Shown in pieces: positions 4,987 to 14,283 of a stretch of 34,074 nucleotides of DNA. The notes below the pieces were generated by a model that saw nothing but the letters and a program-made list of their open reading frames with translations, did not search any database and was not told where the DNA came from. The DNA is from Desulfobacterales bacterium (GTDB lineage: Bacteria > Desulfobacterota > Desulfobacteria > Desulfobacterales > JAHDSC01): contig JAFGES010000063.1 in NCBI GenBank assembly GCA_016931455.1, positions 1-34,074 on the forward strand. Direction: 5' to 3'. The translations under genes and the position numbers were made by a program. The stretch's first letter is position 1; each line of letters begins with the position of its first letter.

Positions 4987-7621
4987 CTCTGGACTTAAGC
5001 ACTCCGTTTAGTTTCGCATCAAGAACCGCCTCGAGAATCTCACCATAGATAGGACCGGGTTCAAGTCCCATTATTTTCAAATCATTTCCATTGATCGACG
5101 TGTTGATATATCTTAGTTTTGTAACATAATGAGATATGGATTTCTTTACTCTTTCCTTTTTGGTAGCTGCCATCATATACAAAACCAGCTCTGTTCTAAA
5201 ATCCGAAAGCCGTCTATAGAGCATGCTGTCTGAAACCCGGGAATCTCTTTCCAAGAGCAAAAGAGCGTTATCAGCGGCAAAACGCCGTTTACAGAAAAGT
5301 TCCATGTAGCGCGTAGGTAGTTCAAGGCGTTTGCAAACTTCATTGGAGCTTTCTTTTTCGCAATATCTGATCAGTGCAAGAAAATAAGTGACCCATTTCA
5401 TATAAAATTCTTCTAGAAAAAGCAAATCATACCACGATAATACTTTCTTAACCGCATTAAATAATGCAATAAGCTCATTATTAAGCGTTATTGACGGATG
5501 AATAACTTTTAATAAATCATAATCATGGAGTCGAATGATTATTGCAATCGGATTTTCTTCCTCTAGAATTTGACGCAGTTCCGCAAATAATCTCCGGCCG
5601 CTGAGTCTTTTGAAAAAATCCATTTTAACCGCGTTTTTTATCAACCCGGATGTCAGCTTTCCAATAGAAAAACCAAATCGTTGTTCAAATCTTATCGCGC
5701 GGAAAACACGGGTGGGATCCTCAACAAAACTTAAATTATGCAAGACTCGAATGACTTTTTCTTTAATGTCCTTCTGAGCTGCAAAAAAATCAATGAGTAC
5801 ACCGAATTTACCCGGATTCAACTGAACTGCCAGTGTATTTATCGTAAAATCTCTTCTGAAAAGGTCTAGTTTGATTGAACTCATTTCAACCGTCGGAAGG
5901 GCGGCGGGAAATTTGTAATATTCCAGTCTGGCGGATGCAATATCAATTTTGAAACCATCTGCAAAAATAATCACCGCCGTACCGAATTTTTCATGGGTAT
6001 GAATACGAGCATCAAACATGGATGCATATTTTTTTGCAAATGCAATTCCATCACCTTCGATGACGATGTCAATATCCTCATTGGCCCTGTATAGGAATAG
6101 ATCGCGAACAAAACCACCGATGACATAAGCATTGCAACCCATTTCACCGGCAACCTCACCGATGCTTTTCAGGATCTGGAAAATAGATACTGAAAGACGT
6201 TCTTGCATGAAATTTCGAATACTTCGAGTCCGGGGATGCATCGGCTCTTTAAGTTGATCGTTTGAATCCATGACGGTTTGTTGAGACTGTCTGACGAGTA
6301 TATTCAAAAGATCGGTCCGCGTAACAACCCCCTTGACAATACCGTTATCAATCACGGGCAGTATCCGCTGTTTATTTTCGATTATCTTTTCCTGTACTTC
6401 CAGAAGATTCGCATTCGAGGCAACCGATGCAAGTTCCGAGGTCATATATTCACTGACAGGAACTTGATCCAGTTTGTGATATATTGCTTTTTCGATAACT
6501 TGCCGAGATATAAAACCTAAAAGTAAGTCTTTGGAAACGTCTTTCTCCGTTACCAAAAGTGCGTTAATATTATAACGGGTCAACAACTCATTGGCATCTT
6601 GACAGGAAACATCGGGTCTCACCGTAATAGCCGGCGCAGACATCAGATCCTTTGCCTGCCGTCTGGATTTTATTTTATCATAAATGGCTTGAATTAATTG
6701 GTCTTGCGCCTGAGCCAAAGTTTTGCCTTTAATGGTTGCTGCAGCGGCATATGGGTGTCCGCCTCCGCCCAGAGGGGTAAGAATTGCACCCACATCAACT
6801 TCTTGGATGCGGCTTCGCGCAACGATGTAGATCTTATTTTCCATTCGCGCGATGGCAAAAATTGCGTCCAAATTTTCAATTTTAATCATCTTGTGAACAA
6901 GAAGCGCGAATTCGGGAAGGTAGTTATCCGTTGTTACGGTAGTTACGATAATTTCGATACCATCGACGTTGTAACGGTTTTCCGACTGAATCATCTCATT
7001 TAAGAGAGCCACCTGTTCCGGATTCAACTCTCTATCAATCAGATTGGAAATAGTATTCAAATTTGCCCCTTTTGAAAGAAGAAAAGCAGCCGCCGTAAGA
7101 TCTCTTTCAGTCGTTGATAGAAACATAAAGGAACCTGTATCCTCATATATGCCCAAACACAGCACCGTTGCTTCATCCGATGAGATAACGACTCCTTTTT
7201 CTTGAATGATTTCAGTAAGAATAGTAACCGCCGCCCCTGTTAGTTGATTGATTTCCAGATCTCCTTTGATATCATTTTCCATTGCAGGATGATGATCATA
7301 GATATGTATTTCCATACCCTTGCGATTCAAAAGCGATGCAAACTTTCCGATTCGGCCGGGTTGTTTGGTATCCACCAGAACCAGTCTTTTGATAGCCGAA
7401 AAATCAATATCTTTTATATCCGCCATATTAAAAAGATAGGCCATTGATTTTATAAAAAAATTTCTAAGATTTTTTTCCTGTGAACCTGGAAATACAGCTA
7501 TAGCATCCGGATATAATTTTTGAGCCGCAAGCATGGAAGCCACGGCATCAAAGTCGGCATTTATATGAGTGGTGATGACGGTAAGATCATCAAAATTCCC
7601 TGTTGTATTTAAAGTCACCAT
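4949..7621 (-). CDS. DHH phosphoesterase - CBS - tRNA nucleotidyltransferase/poly(A) polymerase fusion
   Basis: 890 residues with three modules. Residues 1-320 are a DHH/DHHA1 phosphoesterase: the first motif has H19, D23 and D25 (HINADFD), D84 follows (VLVDTKQ), then D109-H110-H111 in YDHHP, and GGGGHPYAAAAT near 285-296. Residues about 322-445 hold two CBS domains, which usually bind adenosine nucleotides. Residues about 465-890 are a class II nucleotidyltransferase of the CCA/poly(A) polymerase family: GGFVRD at 502-507, catalytic D516 and D518 in DIDIV, RRDFTIN at 589-595, DPTRVFRAIRF at 635-645. All catalytic residues are present. Such fusions occur in deltaproteobacteria and Aquifex, where homologues add CC or A to tRNA ends or polyadenylate RNA. 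Which reaction applies here is open. First gene of the operon; GAGGA precedes the ATG. Confidence 0.9.
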   Translation of the reverse strand: MVTLNTTGNFDDLTVITTHINADFDAVASMLAAQKLYPDAIAVFPGSQEKNLRNFFIKSMAYLFNMADIKDIDFSAIKRLVLVDTKQPGRIGKFASLLNRKGMEIHIYDHHPAMENDIKGDLEINQLTGAAVTILTEIIQEKGVVISSDEATVLCLGIYEDTGSFMFLSTTERDLTAAAFLLSKGANLNTISNLIDRELNPEQVALLNEMIQSENRYNVDGIEIIVTTVTTDNYLPEFALLVHKMIKIENLDAIFAIARMENKIYIVARSRIQEVDVGAILTPLGGGGHPYAAAATIKGKTLAQAQDQLIQAIYDKIKSRRQAKDLMSAPAITVRPDVSCQDANELLTRYNINALLVTEKDVSKDLLLGFISRQVIEKAIYHKLDQVPVSEYMTSELASVASNANLLEVQEKIIENKQRILPVIDNGIVKGVVTRTDLLNILVRQSQQTVMDSNDQLKEPMHPRTRSIRNFMQERLSVSIFQILKSIGEVAGEMGCNAYVIGGFVRDLFLYRANEDIDIVIEGDGIAFAKKYASMFDARIHTHEKFGTAVIIFADGFKIDIASARLEYYKFPAALPTVEMSSIKLDLFRRDFTINTLAVQLNPGKFGVLIDFFAAQKDIKEKVIRVLHNLSFVEDPTRVFRAIRFEQRFGFSIGKLTSGLIKNAVKMDFFKRLSGRRLFAELRQILEEENPIAIIIRLHDYDLLKVIHPSITLNNELIALFNAVKKVLSWYDLLFLEEFYMKWVTYFLALIRYCEKESSNEVCKRLELPTRYMELFCKRRFAADNALLLLERDSRVSDSMLYRRLSDFRTELVLYMMAATKKERVKKSISHYVTKLRYINTSINGNDLKIMGLEPGPIYGEILEAVLDAKLNGVLKSRDDELNFVREYVL

Positions 7622-8041
7622 CCGTCCTCAAAAATTTTTTATATAATTATATAAGAATGAAGCGCCACGCAAAGATCGGACTTTTTACAGCGCCGTTGAT
7701 TTTGGCATATATGATATGGCTTATCAAGCCAAGAATCAATGACTACATCCATAGAACGCACCATTTGGATATATTTTACTTAATCATAATAAATTCTAAA
7801 GATATTTCCCTTTAATTCCGATAGAAACACTAAATTTAATCTTTTTACAGATAATGTCTAACAAAGAATCCTCAAATATCAGGGCTAAACTTGCTCAGGG
7901 TCAAAAGATATCAAATCATGACATAAAAAATCGAACCACAAAAGCAGGATTCAACAACCGAATTTCATATCCGCGTTGGGTTACATACACGCAACGTATG
8001 CCCTGATATTTAAATACTATCAAAAAAAAGAGGAATTGATC
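7622..8041. other. Divergent intergenic region, 420 bp
   Basis: No convincing gene. The region separates the minus-strand operon from pilC and must hold both promoters. Close to the minus-strand start is a perfect AT palindrome (7639-7654), which includes -10-like TATAAT sequences in both directions. A dispersed repeat copy lies at 7674-7703. Short open frames on either strand (for example 7603-7815 plus) lack a Shine-Dalgarno sequence and protein-like composition. I see no sigma-54 (GG-N10-GC) site in front of pilC. Confidence 0.5.
7674..7703 (+). repeat. Dispersed intergenic repeat, copy 1
   Basis: GGACTTTTTA followed three bases later by CGCCGT. The same arrangement occurs on the minus strand at 30699-30727, and a related core (CTTT..CGAGTTC.TCA) at 27521-27558 and 30001-30038. 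All four copies lie between genes. Confidence 0.45.
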
Positions 8042-9250
8042 ATGCCGATCTTTCAATGGGAAGGGAAAAACAGGAAAAATGAGAAACAAGAAGGCGAATT
8101 GGAGGCCCCGAACGAGCAAGCCGTTCGATCCACCTTGAGCCGGATGAAAATTATTCCCACGAAGATCAAAAAAAAACCTAAGGATCTTTTTGCAAATGTG
8201 TCGTTTTTTCAGCCTAAAGTCAAGGAATCCGACATCATACTTTTTGCAAGGCAATTTTCAACCATGATCGACGCAGGGCTCCCCATCATCCAATGTCTGG
8301 ATATTCTTCAAGCTCAACAGGAAAATAAAACCTTTAAAAAAATCTTAAAGCAAATCAAGGAGTCTGTCGAAAGTGGAGAAACCCTGGCAGAAGCAATGAA
8401 AAAATATCCCAAAGAATTTGATAATCTTTTCGTCAATATGATTGCTGCCGGTGAAGCCGGTGGAATACTGGATACGATCTTAAGAAGACTTGCGGGGTAT
8501 ATGGAAAAAGCCGCAAAACTTAAAAAACAGGTTAAAGGCGCAATGGTATATCCCATCATAACCCTTGCCATAGCCTTAATCGTAGTTGCCGTAATCCTTG
8601 TTTTCGTCATTCCCGTTTTTCAGGAAATGTTTGCCGACATGGGAGGTCAGCTTCCGGCACCGACTCAAATAGTCGTAAATCTCAGTGAATTTGTAAAGAG
8701 CCATATTTTCTATATCATAGGTGCTATCGTACTTTTCATCTTTGCCTTTAAAAAATTTTATAATACCGAAAAAGGACGCGCCATATCCGATAACTTTGCC
8801 CTTAAGTTGCCTATTTTCGGAATATTGATACGCAAAGTGGCTGTAGCTAAATTCACGCGTACCATGGGTACGATGTTAAGCAGCGGTGTAGCTATCTTGG
8901 AAGCATTGGATATTGTCGCAAAAACCGCAGGCAATAAAACCGTTGAAAATTCTTTGTACGCCGTACGTTCGGGTATTGCTGAGGGACGAACCATGGCTGC
9001 CCCCCTTGTTGAAGCCAAAGTTTTTCCTGCAATGGTCTGCCAGATGATCGCCGTCGGCGAATCCACCGGCGCTCTTGATGCAATGTTGGAGAAAATTGCC
9101 GATTTTTATGACGAAGAAGTGGACCAGGCCGTAGAAAACCTGACGTCAATGATAGAACCTTTTATGTTGGTTTTTCTGGGCACAACCATCGGTGGACTTG
9201 TGATATCAATGTATCTGCCCATATTTAAGATGGCCGGACAAATCACTTAA
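8042..9250 (+). CDS. pilC: PilC/GspF-family inner-membrane platform protein
   Basis: 402 residues from the ATG at 8042, chosen because GAGGA lies 7 bases before it and the protein then starts MPIFQWEGKN, as PilC proteins do. A TTG 66 bases upstream would add an unlikely leader. PilC forms the inner-membrane platform of type IV pili, and GspF does so for type II secretion; it couples the assembly and retraction ATPases to pilin movement. Two T2SF domains are visible (about 60-185 and 265-390), each with the family core: FARQFSTMIDAGLPI and FTRTMGTMLSSGVAILEALD, then MIAAGEAGGILD and MIAVGESTGALD. Three membrane segments occur near 165-190, 215-235 and 375-395. PilB, PilT and pilins are not in the window, so pilus versus secretion use rests on the neighbouring PilS-like kinase. 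Confidence 0.9.
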   Translation: MPIFQWEGKNRKNEKQEGELEAPNEQAVRSTLSRMKIIPTKIKKKPKDLFANVSFFQPKVKESDIILFARQFSTMIDAGLPIIQCLDILQAQQENKTFKKILKQIKESVESGETLAEAMKKYPKEFDNLFVNMIAAGEAGGILDTILRRLAGYMEKAAKLKKQVKGAMVYPIITLAIALIVVAVILVFVIPVFQEMFADMGGQLPAPTQIVVNLSEFVKSHIFYIIGAIVLFIFAFKKFYNTEKGRAISDNFALKLPIFGILIRKVAVAKFTRTMGTMLSSGVAILEALDIVAKTAGNKTVENSLYAVRSGIAEGRTMAAPLVEAKVFPAMVCQMIAVGESTGALDAMLEKIADFYDEEVDQAVENLTSMIEPFMLVFLGTTIGGLVISMYLPIFKMAGQIT

Positions 9251-10621
9251 ATGAGCGCCCACCTTCTGAAAAAACCTGAAAGCGACCTTTGCCATAAGCT
9301 CAAATGGCTTATGTTTTATCGGGTTATTTTCACCACATTGTTACTCGGATCGACTATCATTCTGCAACTCAATGAAAGCCCCTCACCGCTTGCCAAACCG
9401 CTTTTGCTTCTTTACGCTTTCACGGGGGTGATTTTTCTGCTCTCATTTTTCTACGCTTTAATTCTCCAATTTTTAAAACATGAAATTTTTCTTGCTTATA
9501 CACAGTTGATCATCGACACTTTGCTGGTTACAGTCATTATTTTTGTAACCGGTGGATTTTCAAGTATTTTATTATTTCTTTATCTTGTTGTGATTATCTA
9601 TTCAAGCATGCTTGTCTTCAGGAAAGGCAGCATGATTATGGCTGCTCTTTGCAGCATTGAATACGGTATCATGGTCCATCTTGAATATTATACAATCCTT
9701 GAACCTTTTGTCTTTGAAGGGAAGCTCTCGGCCTCGTCCTATACAGCCGGCCAGGTATTTTATAAAATAATTACCACCATGATCGGATGTTTTGCAGTTG
9801 CTTTCTTGAGTAGTCTGTTGTCTGAGCAGGCCAGAAGAACCAAAAAAGAGCTTCTTGCCATGGAAGATCATATGAAGCGTGTCGAAAAGATGGCAGCCAT
9901 CGGTGAAATGGGAGCGGGGCTCGCCCATGAAATAAAAAATCCGCTGGCATCTCTTGCAGGTTCCATTCAGCTTTTGAGAGAAGATATCCATTGTGATCCT
10001 GATCATGACCGGTTGATGCAGATTATCTTACGCGAAGCCGATCGTTTAAACTCTCTTGTCAGTAATTTTCTTTTGTTTGCAAGACCGCCTGCCGGCAAAA
10101 TTCAGGCAATTGAATTGAGCCGGGCTTTATCGGAGACAATCGAACTGTTTGAAAAAGACAGCAATTGTTGTAAAAATATCGTCATTGATAAAAAGTTCAC
10201 CTCTGGAATCTGGGTGGCAATGGATCCCGTACACTTACATCAAATCTTTTGGAATCTTCTTCTAAACGCTGCTGAATCAATTGAAGACAAAGGTTTTATT
10301 GATTTTAAAATTTATGCTTCAAAAAATAAATACGTCAATATTGAAATCAGCGATAATGGTTGCGGCATACCAAGAGAAATAATAAAATCCATTTTCGACC
10401 CTTTTTTCACTACAAAGCCCAAGGGTACGGGATTAGGCCTTTCCATCGTTCACAATATTCTTGAATCTTACGAAAGTTGGTTTGATATTGAGAGTAAAGT
10501 AAATGCCGGCACAACCTTTAAGATACGCTTAAAAATGATTGATCCCCCCGTCAAATCTCCCCTCCTTTCGCCTGCCGTTTACCCTGCGCAACACCAACTT
10601 AGTCTTGACAGCCACCTTTAA
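9251..10621 (+). CDS. PilS/NtrB-like membrane sensor histidine kinase
   Basis: 456 residues. Six or so membrane helices fill residues 17-190, with no large periplasmic domain, as in PilS of the type IV pilus system. A HisKA domain follows with H226 in the H-box GLAHEIKNPLASL. The HATPase domain has the N-box FWNLLLNAAES, the G1 box DNGCGIP, the F box FDPFFTTKPKGTGLGLS and an intact G2. All ATP-binding and phosphotransfer residues are present. The ATG directly abuts the pilC stop (TAAATG), so it is cotranscribed with pilC. No response regulator follows; the next gene is lysS. PilS normally works with the sigma-54 activator PilR. The last 30 residues are Pro/Ser-rich (DPPVKSPLLSPAVYPAQ), unlike a normal kinase end, and may be a scar of a lost downstream gene. 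Confidence 0.82.
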   Translation: MSAHLLKKPESDLCHKLKWLMFYRVIFTTLLLGSTIILQLNESPSPLAKPLLLLYAFTGVIFLLSFFYALILQFLKHEIFLAYTQLIIDTLLVTVIIFVTGGFSSILLFLYLVVIIYSSMLVFRKGSMIMAALCSIEYGIMVHLEYYTILEPFVFEGKLSASSYTAGQVFYKIITTMIGCFAVAFLSSLLSEQARRTKKELLAMEDHMKRVEKMAAIGEMGAGLAHEIKNPLASLAGSIQLLREDIHCDPDHDRLMQIILREADRLNSLVSNFLLFARPPAGKIQAIELSRALSETIELFEKDSNCCKNIVIDKKFTSGIWVAMDPVHLHQIFWNLLLNAAESIEDKGFIDFKIYASKNKYVNIEISDNGCGIPREIIKSIFDPFFTTKPKGTGLGLSIVHNILESYESWFDIESKVNAGTTFKIRLKMIDPPVKSPLLSPAVYPAQHQLSLDSHL

Positions 10622-10712
10622 ATATCATATCAAATTTTGTTTAAACTTCCTTTTTAATTTACGCATTTTAAGGTATAAGACCTTTAAATTCTAACAACCA
10701 AGCAGGTATTGA

Positions 10713-12203
10713 ATGGATATAAAAAATACGAGTGACTTTATCGAAAAACGCAGAAAAAAACTTTTAGATTTAAAAGATAATAATATTAACCTGTTTCCAA
10801 ATAATCTTGAAGTTTCACATACCATCAAGGCAATCAAAGCGACGATCGACAATTCATCAGCGGAAATGAATGAAGATGGTCCTATTTTCGTCGTTGCCGG
10901 GCGCATGATGGCAATCAACCGCTTTGGAAAAACCTCTTTTATCAGATTCAAAGACCGGACCGACCAAATGCAGGCCTACTTGCGAAAAGATCAGATTGGA
11001 GATGAATCTTATAACCTCTTCAAGCAACTTGATATCGGAGATTTTATTTGGTTAAAAGGAGCAATGTTTAAAACCAAAACCGGCGAATGGACGCTGCTTG
11101 TCAAAGAATTCAAGCTTGTTTGTAAAACGACAAGGCCTTTGCCCGAAAAATTTCATGGACTTAAAGATCCTGAGAAACGTTATCGCCAGCGCTATATCGA
11201 TTTAATAATGAACGCGGATGTACGGGATATATTTGTAAAGCGCAGCCGGATCATTCAGGAAATTCGTAATTTTTTTCTCAGCCGCGAGTTCATTGAAGTC
11301 GAAACCCCTATGATGCAACCGATTCCGGGCGGAGCGGAAGCCGCCCCGTTTGTAACGCATCATAATGCTTTAGGCATGGATCTTTTCTTGCGTATTGCTC
11401 CGGAATTATATCTAAAGCGTTTAGTCGTCGGTGGATTCGAACGGGTATTTGAAATCAATCGAAATTTTAGAAATGAAGGCATTTCCACCCAGCATAATCC
11501 TGAATTTACAATGCTTGAATTCTACCAGAGCTATGCGACTTATGAAGATCTTATGGATCTTACGGAAGAAATGTTCAGACAGGTCGCGCTCGAGGTAAAT
11601 GGATCCGAATCTTTTACATATCAAGGCCATACGGTTTATACGGGAGAAAAATGGCGTCGAATGACCCTTGCTTCTTCTTTGGAGCAAATTGGAGGCATTG
11701 AACCGGATTTGCTCAATGATAAAAACCGGCTACTTGAATTTGCCTCCTCAAATGGCATTCAAATTACCAAAACCGGACGTCTCGGAAAAATTATTACCAA
11801 GCTTTTTGATGTTCTTGTGGAACCAAAACTTATACAACCCACTTTTATTACTGGATATCCGGTAGAAGTTTCACCACTTTCAAGGAGAAATGAGACTGAA
11901 ACCGACCTTACGGATCGTTTTGAGCTTTTCATTGCGGGGCGTGAAATTGCAAATGGATTTTCAGAACTCAATGATCCGGAAGATCAAAAACAACGTTTTT
12001 TACAGCAGGTCGCAGACAGAGATGCCGGTGATGAAGAAGCACACCCGATGGATGAAGATTATATAGAAGCATTGGAATATGGGATGCCGCCGACTGCCGG
12101 CGAGGGTATCGGAATTGATCGATTCGTGATGCTTCTGACGGATTGCGCTTCTATTCGAGAGGTTATCCTTTTTCCTCACATGAAACCGACGACTAAAAAG
12201 TAA
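10713..12203 (+). CDS. lysS: Lysyl-tRNA synthetase, class II
   Basis: 496 residues, standard for bacterial class II LysRS. It attaches lysine to tRNA-Lys in the cytoplasm. An N-terminal OB-fold anticodon-binding domain covers about 50-150 (VVAGRMMAINRFGKTSFIRF). The catalytic core contains DPEKRYRQRYIDLI, motif 1 around EVETPMMQPIPGGAEA, motif 2 FRNEGISTQHNPEFTMLE and motif 3 GIGIDRFVMLLT. The end motif REVILFPHMKP is also intact. An AGCAGG ribosome site precedes the ATG. The 91-bp gap to the kinase gene and the 80-bp gap to lolC leave room for separate promoters, but no strong one is visible. lysS in front of lolCD-bamA is, as far as I know, a recurrent deltaproteobacterial order. Confidence 0.97.
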   Translation: MDIKNTSDFIEKRRKKLLDLKDNNINLFPNNLEVSHTIKAIKATIDNSSAEMNEDGPIFVVAGRMMAINRFGKTSFIRFKDRTDQMQAYLRKDQIGDESYNLFKQLDIGDFIWLKGAMFKTKTGEWTLLVKEFKLVCKTTRPLPEKFHGLKDPEKRYRQRYIDLIMNADVRDIFVKRSRIIQEIRNFFLSREFIEVETPMMQPIPGGAEAAPFVTHHNALGMDLFLRIAPELYLKRLVVGGFERVFEINRNFRNEGISTQHNPEFTMLEFYQSYATYEDLMDLTEEMFRQVALEVNGSESFTYQGHTVYTGEKWRRMTLASSLEQIGGIEPDLLNDKNRLLEFASSNGIQITKTGRLGKIITKLFDVLVEPKLIQPTFITGYPVEVSPLSRRNETETDLTDRFELFIAGREIANGFSELNDPEDQKQRFLQQVADRDAGDEEAHPMDEDYIEALEYGMPPTAGEGIGIDRFVMLLTDCASIREVILFPHMKPTTKK

Positions 12204-12283
12204 TCTTCGTTTCATATATCAAAAATTCGGTACAGCGATGTGAAGATCCTAAAACTTTATCACCCAATACGATTAGCCGACGC

Positions 12284-13537
12284 ATGTCTTTTGAATTATT
12301 TATAGGCGGCCGTTATCTCAGGTCCAGACAAAAACAAACTTTTATATCATTAATCACCATTTTATCCGTTGCAGGCGTTACGGTGGGGGTAATGGCTCTG
12401 ATCATTGTCATTGCGGTGATGTCAGGCTTTGAGTCCGATCTCAAATCCCGTATTCTCGGTGTTGAATCACACGTAGTGCTAATGCGCCATGGCGGCCCTT
12501 TTTCCGATTACATTCCAACGCTTGAATATGTCGAGCAGACCGATGGCGTTGAAGCGGCAACACCTTTTATTTTCAGCCAGGTCATGCTGCGTTCACCAAC
12601 CGGTTTGTCGGGCGCCGTCTTAAGGGGTATTGATCCGGAATCAGTGGAAAGGGTGATAAAAAACTTCGATAAGACTTCTTTACAAAAAATATCGCAAATC
12701 CACCAAACCAATTCGGCAAAAAAAAACGAAGACATTTCCATTGAAACACCAGGCATTATTTTAGGCAAGGAGCTGGCCCGAAGCTTAGGTGTCCTGGAAG
12801 GCGACACCATTTATCTGATATCGGCCCGCGGTATAATTTCTCCGATCGGGCATCTACCGGCAATGAAACGATTTACCGTGACAGGCCTTTTTGAATCCGG
12901 AATGTATGAATATGACGGTTCCCTTGCTTACATCCACATTAAAGATGCTCAAAAAATACTGCACATGGAAAATTCCATAACCGGTATCGAAGTACGGGTT
13001 AAAAATATCTATCATGCAAAAGCTATCGCGGAAAAAATAGCTCAAGGCCTGGGATTTCCCTATTGGGCCAGAGACTGGATGCAAATGAATCAGAACCTGT
13101 TTTCCGCTCTTAAGCTTGAAAAAACAGTCATGTTTATAATCCTGACGCTCATCATTCTTGTTGCTGCATTCAACATTGCCAGCACGCTTATTATGATGGT
13201 GATGGAAAAAACTAAAGATATCGCCATACTAAAAGCGATGGGGGCAACTGATAAAAGCATCAAAAGGATTTTTGTACTCAAAGGAATGGTTATCGGTTTC
13301 ATAGGCACTATTTTAGGCGTATGTTTGGGATCTATAATTTGCTCATTGTTGAAGCATTACAAGTTTATTGAGCTGCCCAGTGATGTTTACTATATCACCA
13401 ATCTTCCTGTTCGCCTCGAAGCCTTAGATGTTTTTTTAATTGCTTCCGCCGCAATGGTCATCTGCTTTTTAGCGACGCTGTATCCGGCACGTCAAGCCTC
13501 AAAACTTAACCCTGTTGAAGCGATCCGTTATGGTTGA
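12284..13537 (+). CDS. lolC: Lipoprotein-releasing ABC transporter permease (LolC/LolE family)
   Basis: 417 residues. LolCDE extracts mature lipoproteins from the inner membrane and hands them to LolA. The protein has the family start FELFIGGRYLRSRQKQTFIS, a first membrane helix at about 25-47, a large periplasmic MacB-type domain (about 48-265) and a C-terminal FtsX domain with three helices (about 275-410). LAIL-like coupling text is present as TKDIAILKAMGA, and the end motif YPARQASKLNPVEAIRYG is exact. Only one permease gene is present, so the transporter probably uses a homodimer, as in genomes with a single LolC/E (LolF-type). The last 8 bases overlap lolD. A clear Shine-Dalgarno sequence is not seen. 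Confidence 0.93.
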   Translation: MSFELFIGGRYLRSRQKQTFISLITILSVAGVTVGVMALIIVIAVMSGFESDLKSRILGVESHVVLMRHGGPFSDYIPTLEYVEQTDGVEAATPFIFSQVMLRSPTGLSGAVLRGIDPESVERVIKNFDKTSLQKISQIHQTNSAKKNEDISIETPGIILGKELARSLGVLEGDTIYLISARGIISPIGHLPAMKRFTVTGLFESGMYEYDGSLAYIHIKDAQKILHMENSITGIEVRVKNIYHAKAIAEKIAQGLGFPYWARDWMQMNQNLFSALKLEKTVMFIILTLIILVAAFNIASTLIMMVMEKTKDIAILKAMGATDKSIKRIFVLKGMVIGFIGTILGVCLGSIICSLLKHYKFIELPSDVYYITNLPVRLEALDVFLIASAAMVICFLATLYPARQASKLNPVEAIRYG

Positions 13538-14279
13538 TATCGGTTTTTTTCCAGAAAGCAAATTCAATTGCAAGGACCGGCCGTTGCCTGATTCAAATCA
13601 CCTGATAATGGTCCGGGATCTATACAAGAGTTTTAACAGCAGCGGCAATCGTATCGATATACTAAAAAACGTAAATTTTGATTTGAATAAAGGGGAGACC
13701 GTTGCAATTGTGGGGGCTTCCGGAATCGGCAAATCCACATTTCTTCACATAATAGGTACACTTGACCGGCCTGATAACGGCAAAATTTGGGTGCAGGGTG
13801 AGGATGTCTTTCTTTTTGACAAGCACAAGCTCGCAAAATTTCGAAACGAATTTGTCGGTTTTGTTTTTCAGTTCCATCACCTTCTTCCCGAATTCAGCGC
13901 AATTGAAAATACAATGATGCCGGCACTTATAAACGGACAGAATAAACAAAGAGCCAGGGAGGCGGCGGAAAAAATACTTGTCAGGGTGGGATTGAAAGAA
14001 CGGCTGCGGCACATGGTCAACAAACTCTCGGGCGGCGAACAACAACGGGTTGCCCTGGCAAGAGCTTTAGTGCTTAAACCTCCCCTTCTTCTTGCGGATG
14101 AGCCGACCGGTAATCTCGATAAAAAAAAGAGTGAGCAGATTCATGAGCTGCTCTTGGAATTAAACCATGAATTTTGCATGACCCTAGTTGTCGTCACCCA
14201 CAACTTGGAACTGGCTGATTACATGTCGCGGCGTGTGACGATCATTGATGGACAACTCGTGGATGTGGATCGAGGGTAA
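13530..14279 (+). CDS. lolD: Lipoprotein-releasing ABC transporter ATPase LolD
   Basis: 249 residues from the ATG at 13530, which overlaps the lolC stop by 8 bases; a TTG at 13515 is less likely. The cytoplasmic ATPase powers lipoprotein release. The Walker A site is GASGIGKST, the Q-loop lies in FVFQFHHLLPEFSAIEN, the signature is LSGGEQQRVALARAL and Walker B is LLLADEPTGNLD, with the switch His in VVTHN. All are intact. FQFHHLLPEF is typical of LolD/MacB-type ATPases. The first 25 or so residues precede the usual LolD start (the family would begin near LIMVRDLYKSF, ATG at 13608), so a shorter form is possible. The stop lies just before bamA, whose ribosome site is inside the lolD end. Confidence 0.92.
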   Translation: MVDIGFFPESKFNCKDRPLPDSNHLIMVRDLYKSFNSSGNRIDILKNVNFDLNKGETVAIVGASGIGKSTFLHIIGTLDRPDNGKIWVQGEDVFLFDKHKLAKFRNEFVGFVFQFHHLLPEFSAIENTMMPALINGQNKQRAREAAEKILVRVGLKERLRHMVNKLSGGEQQRVALARALVLKPPLLLADEPTGNLDKKKSEQIHELLLELNHEFCMTLVVVTHNLELADYMSRRVTIIDGQLVDVDRG

Positions 14280-14283
14280 AACT

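Noticed and set aside
7603-7815. 70-codon plus-strand frame in the divergent gap
   Set aside because: It overlaps the start of the minus-strand gene, has no ribosome site and has an AT-driven composition.
7969-8010. CGTTG/CAACG arms in front of pilC as an operator
   Set aside because: The arms are only 5 bp with a long spacer, too weak to call.
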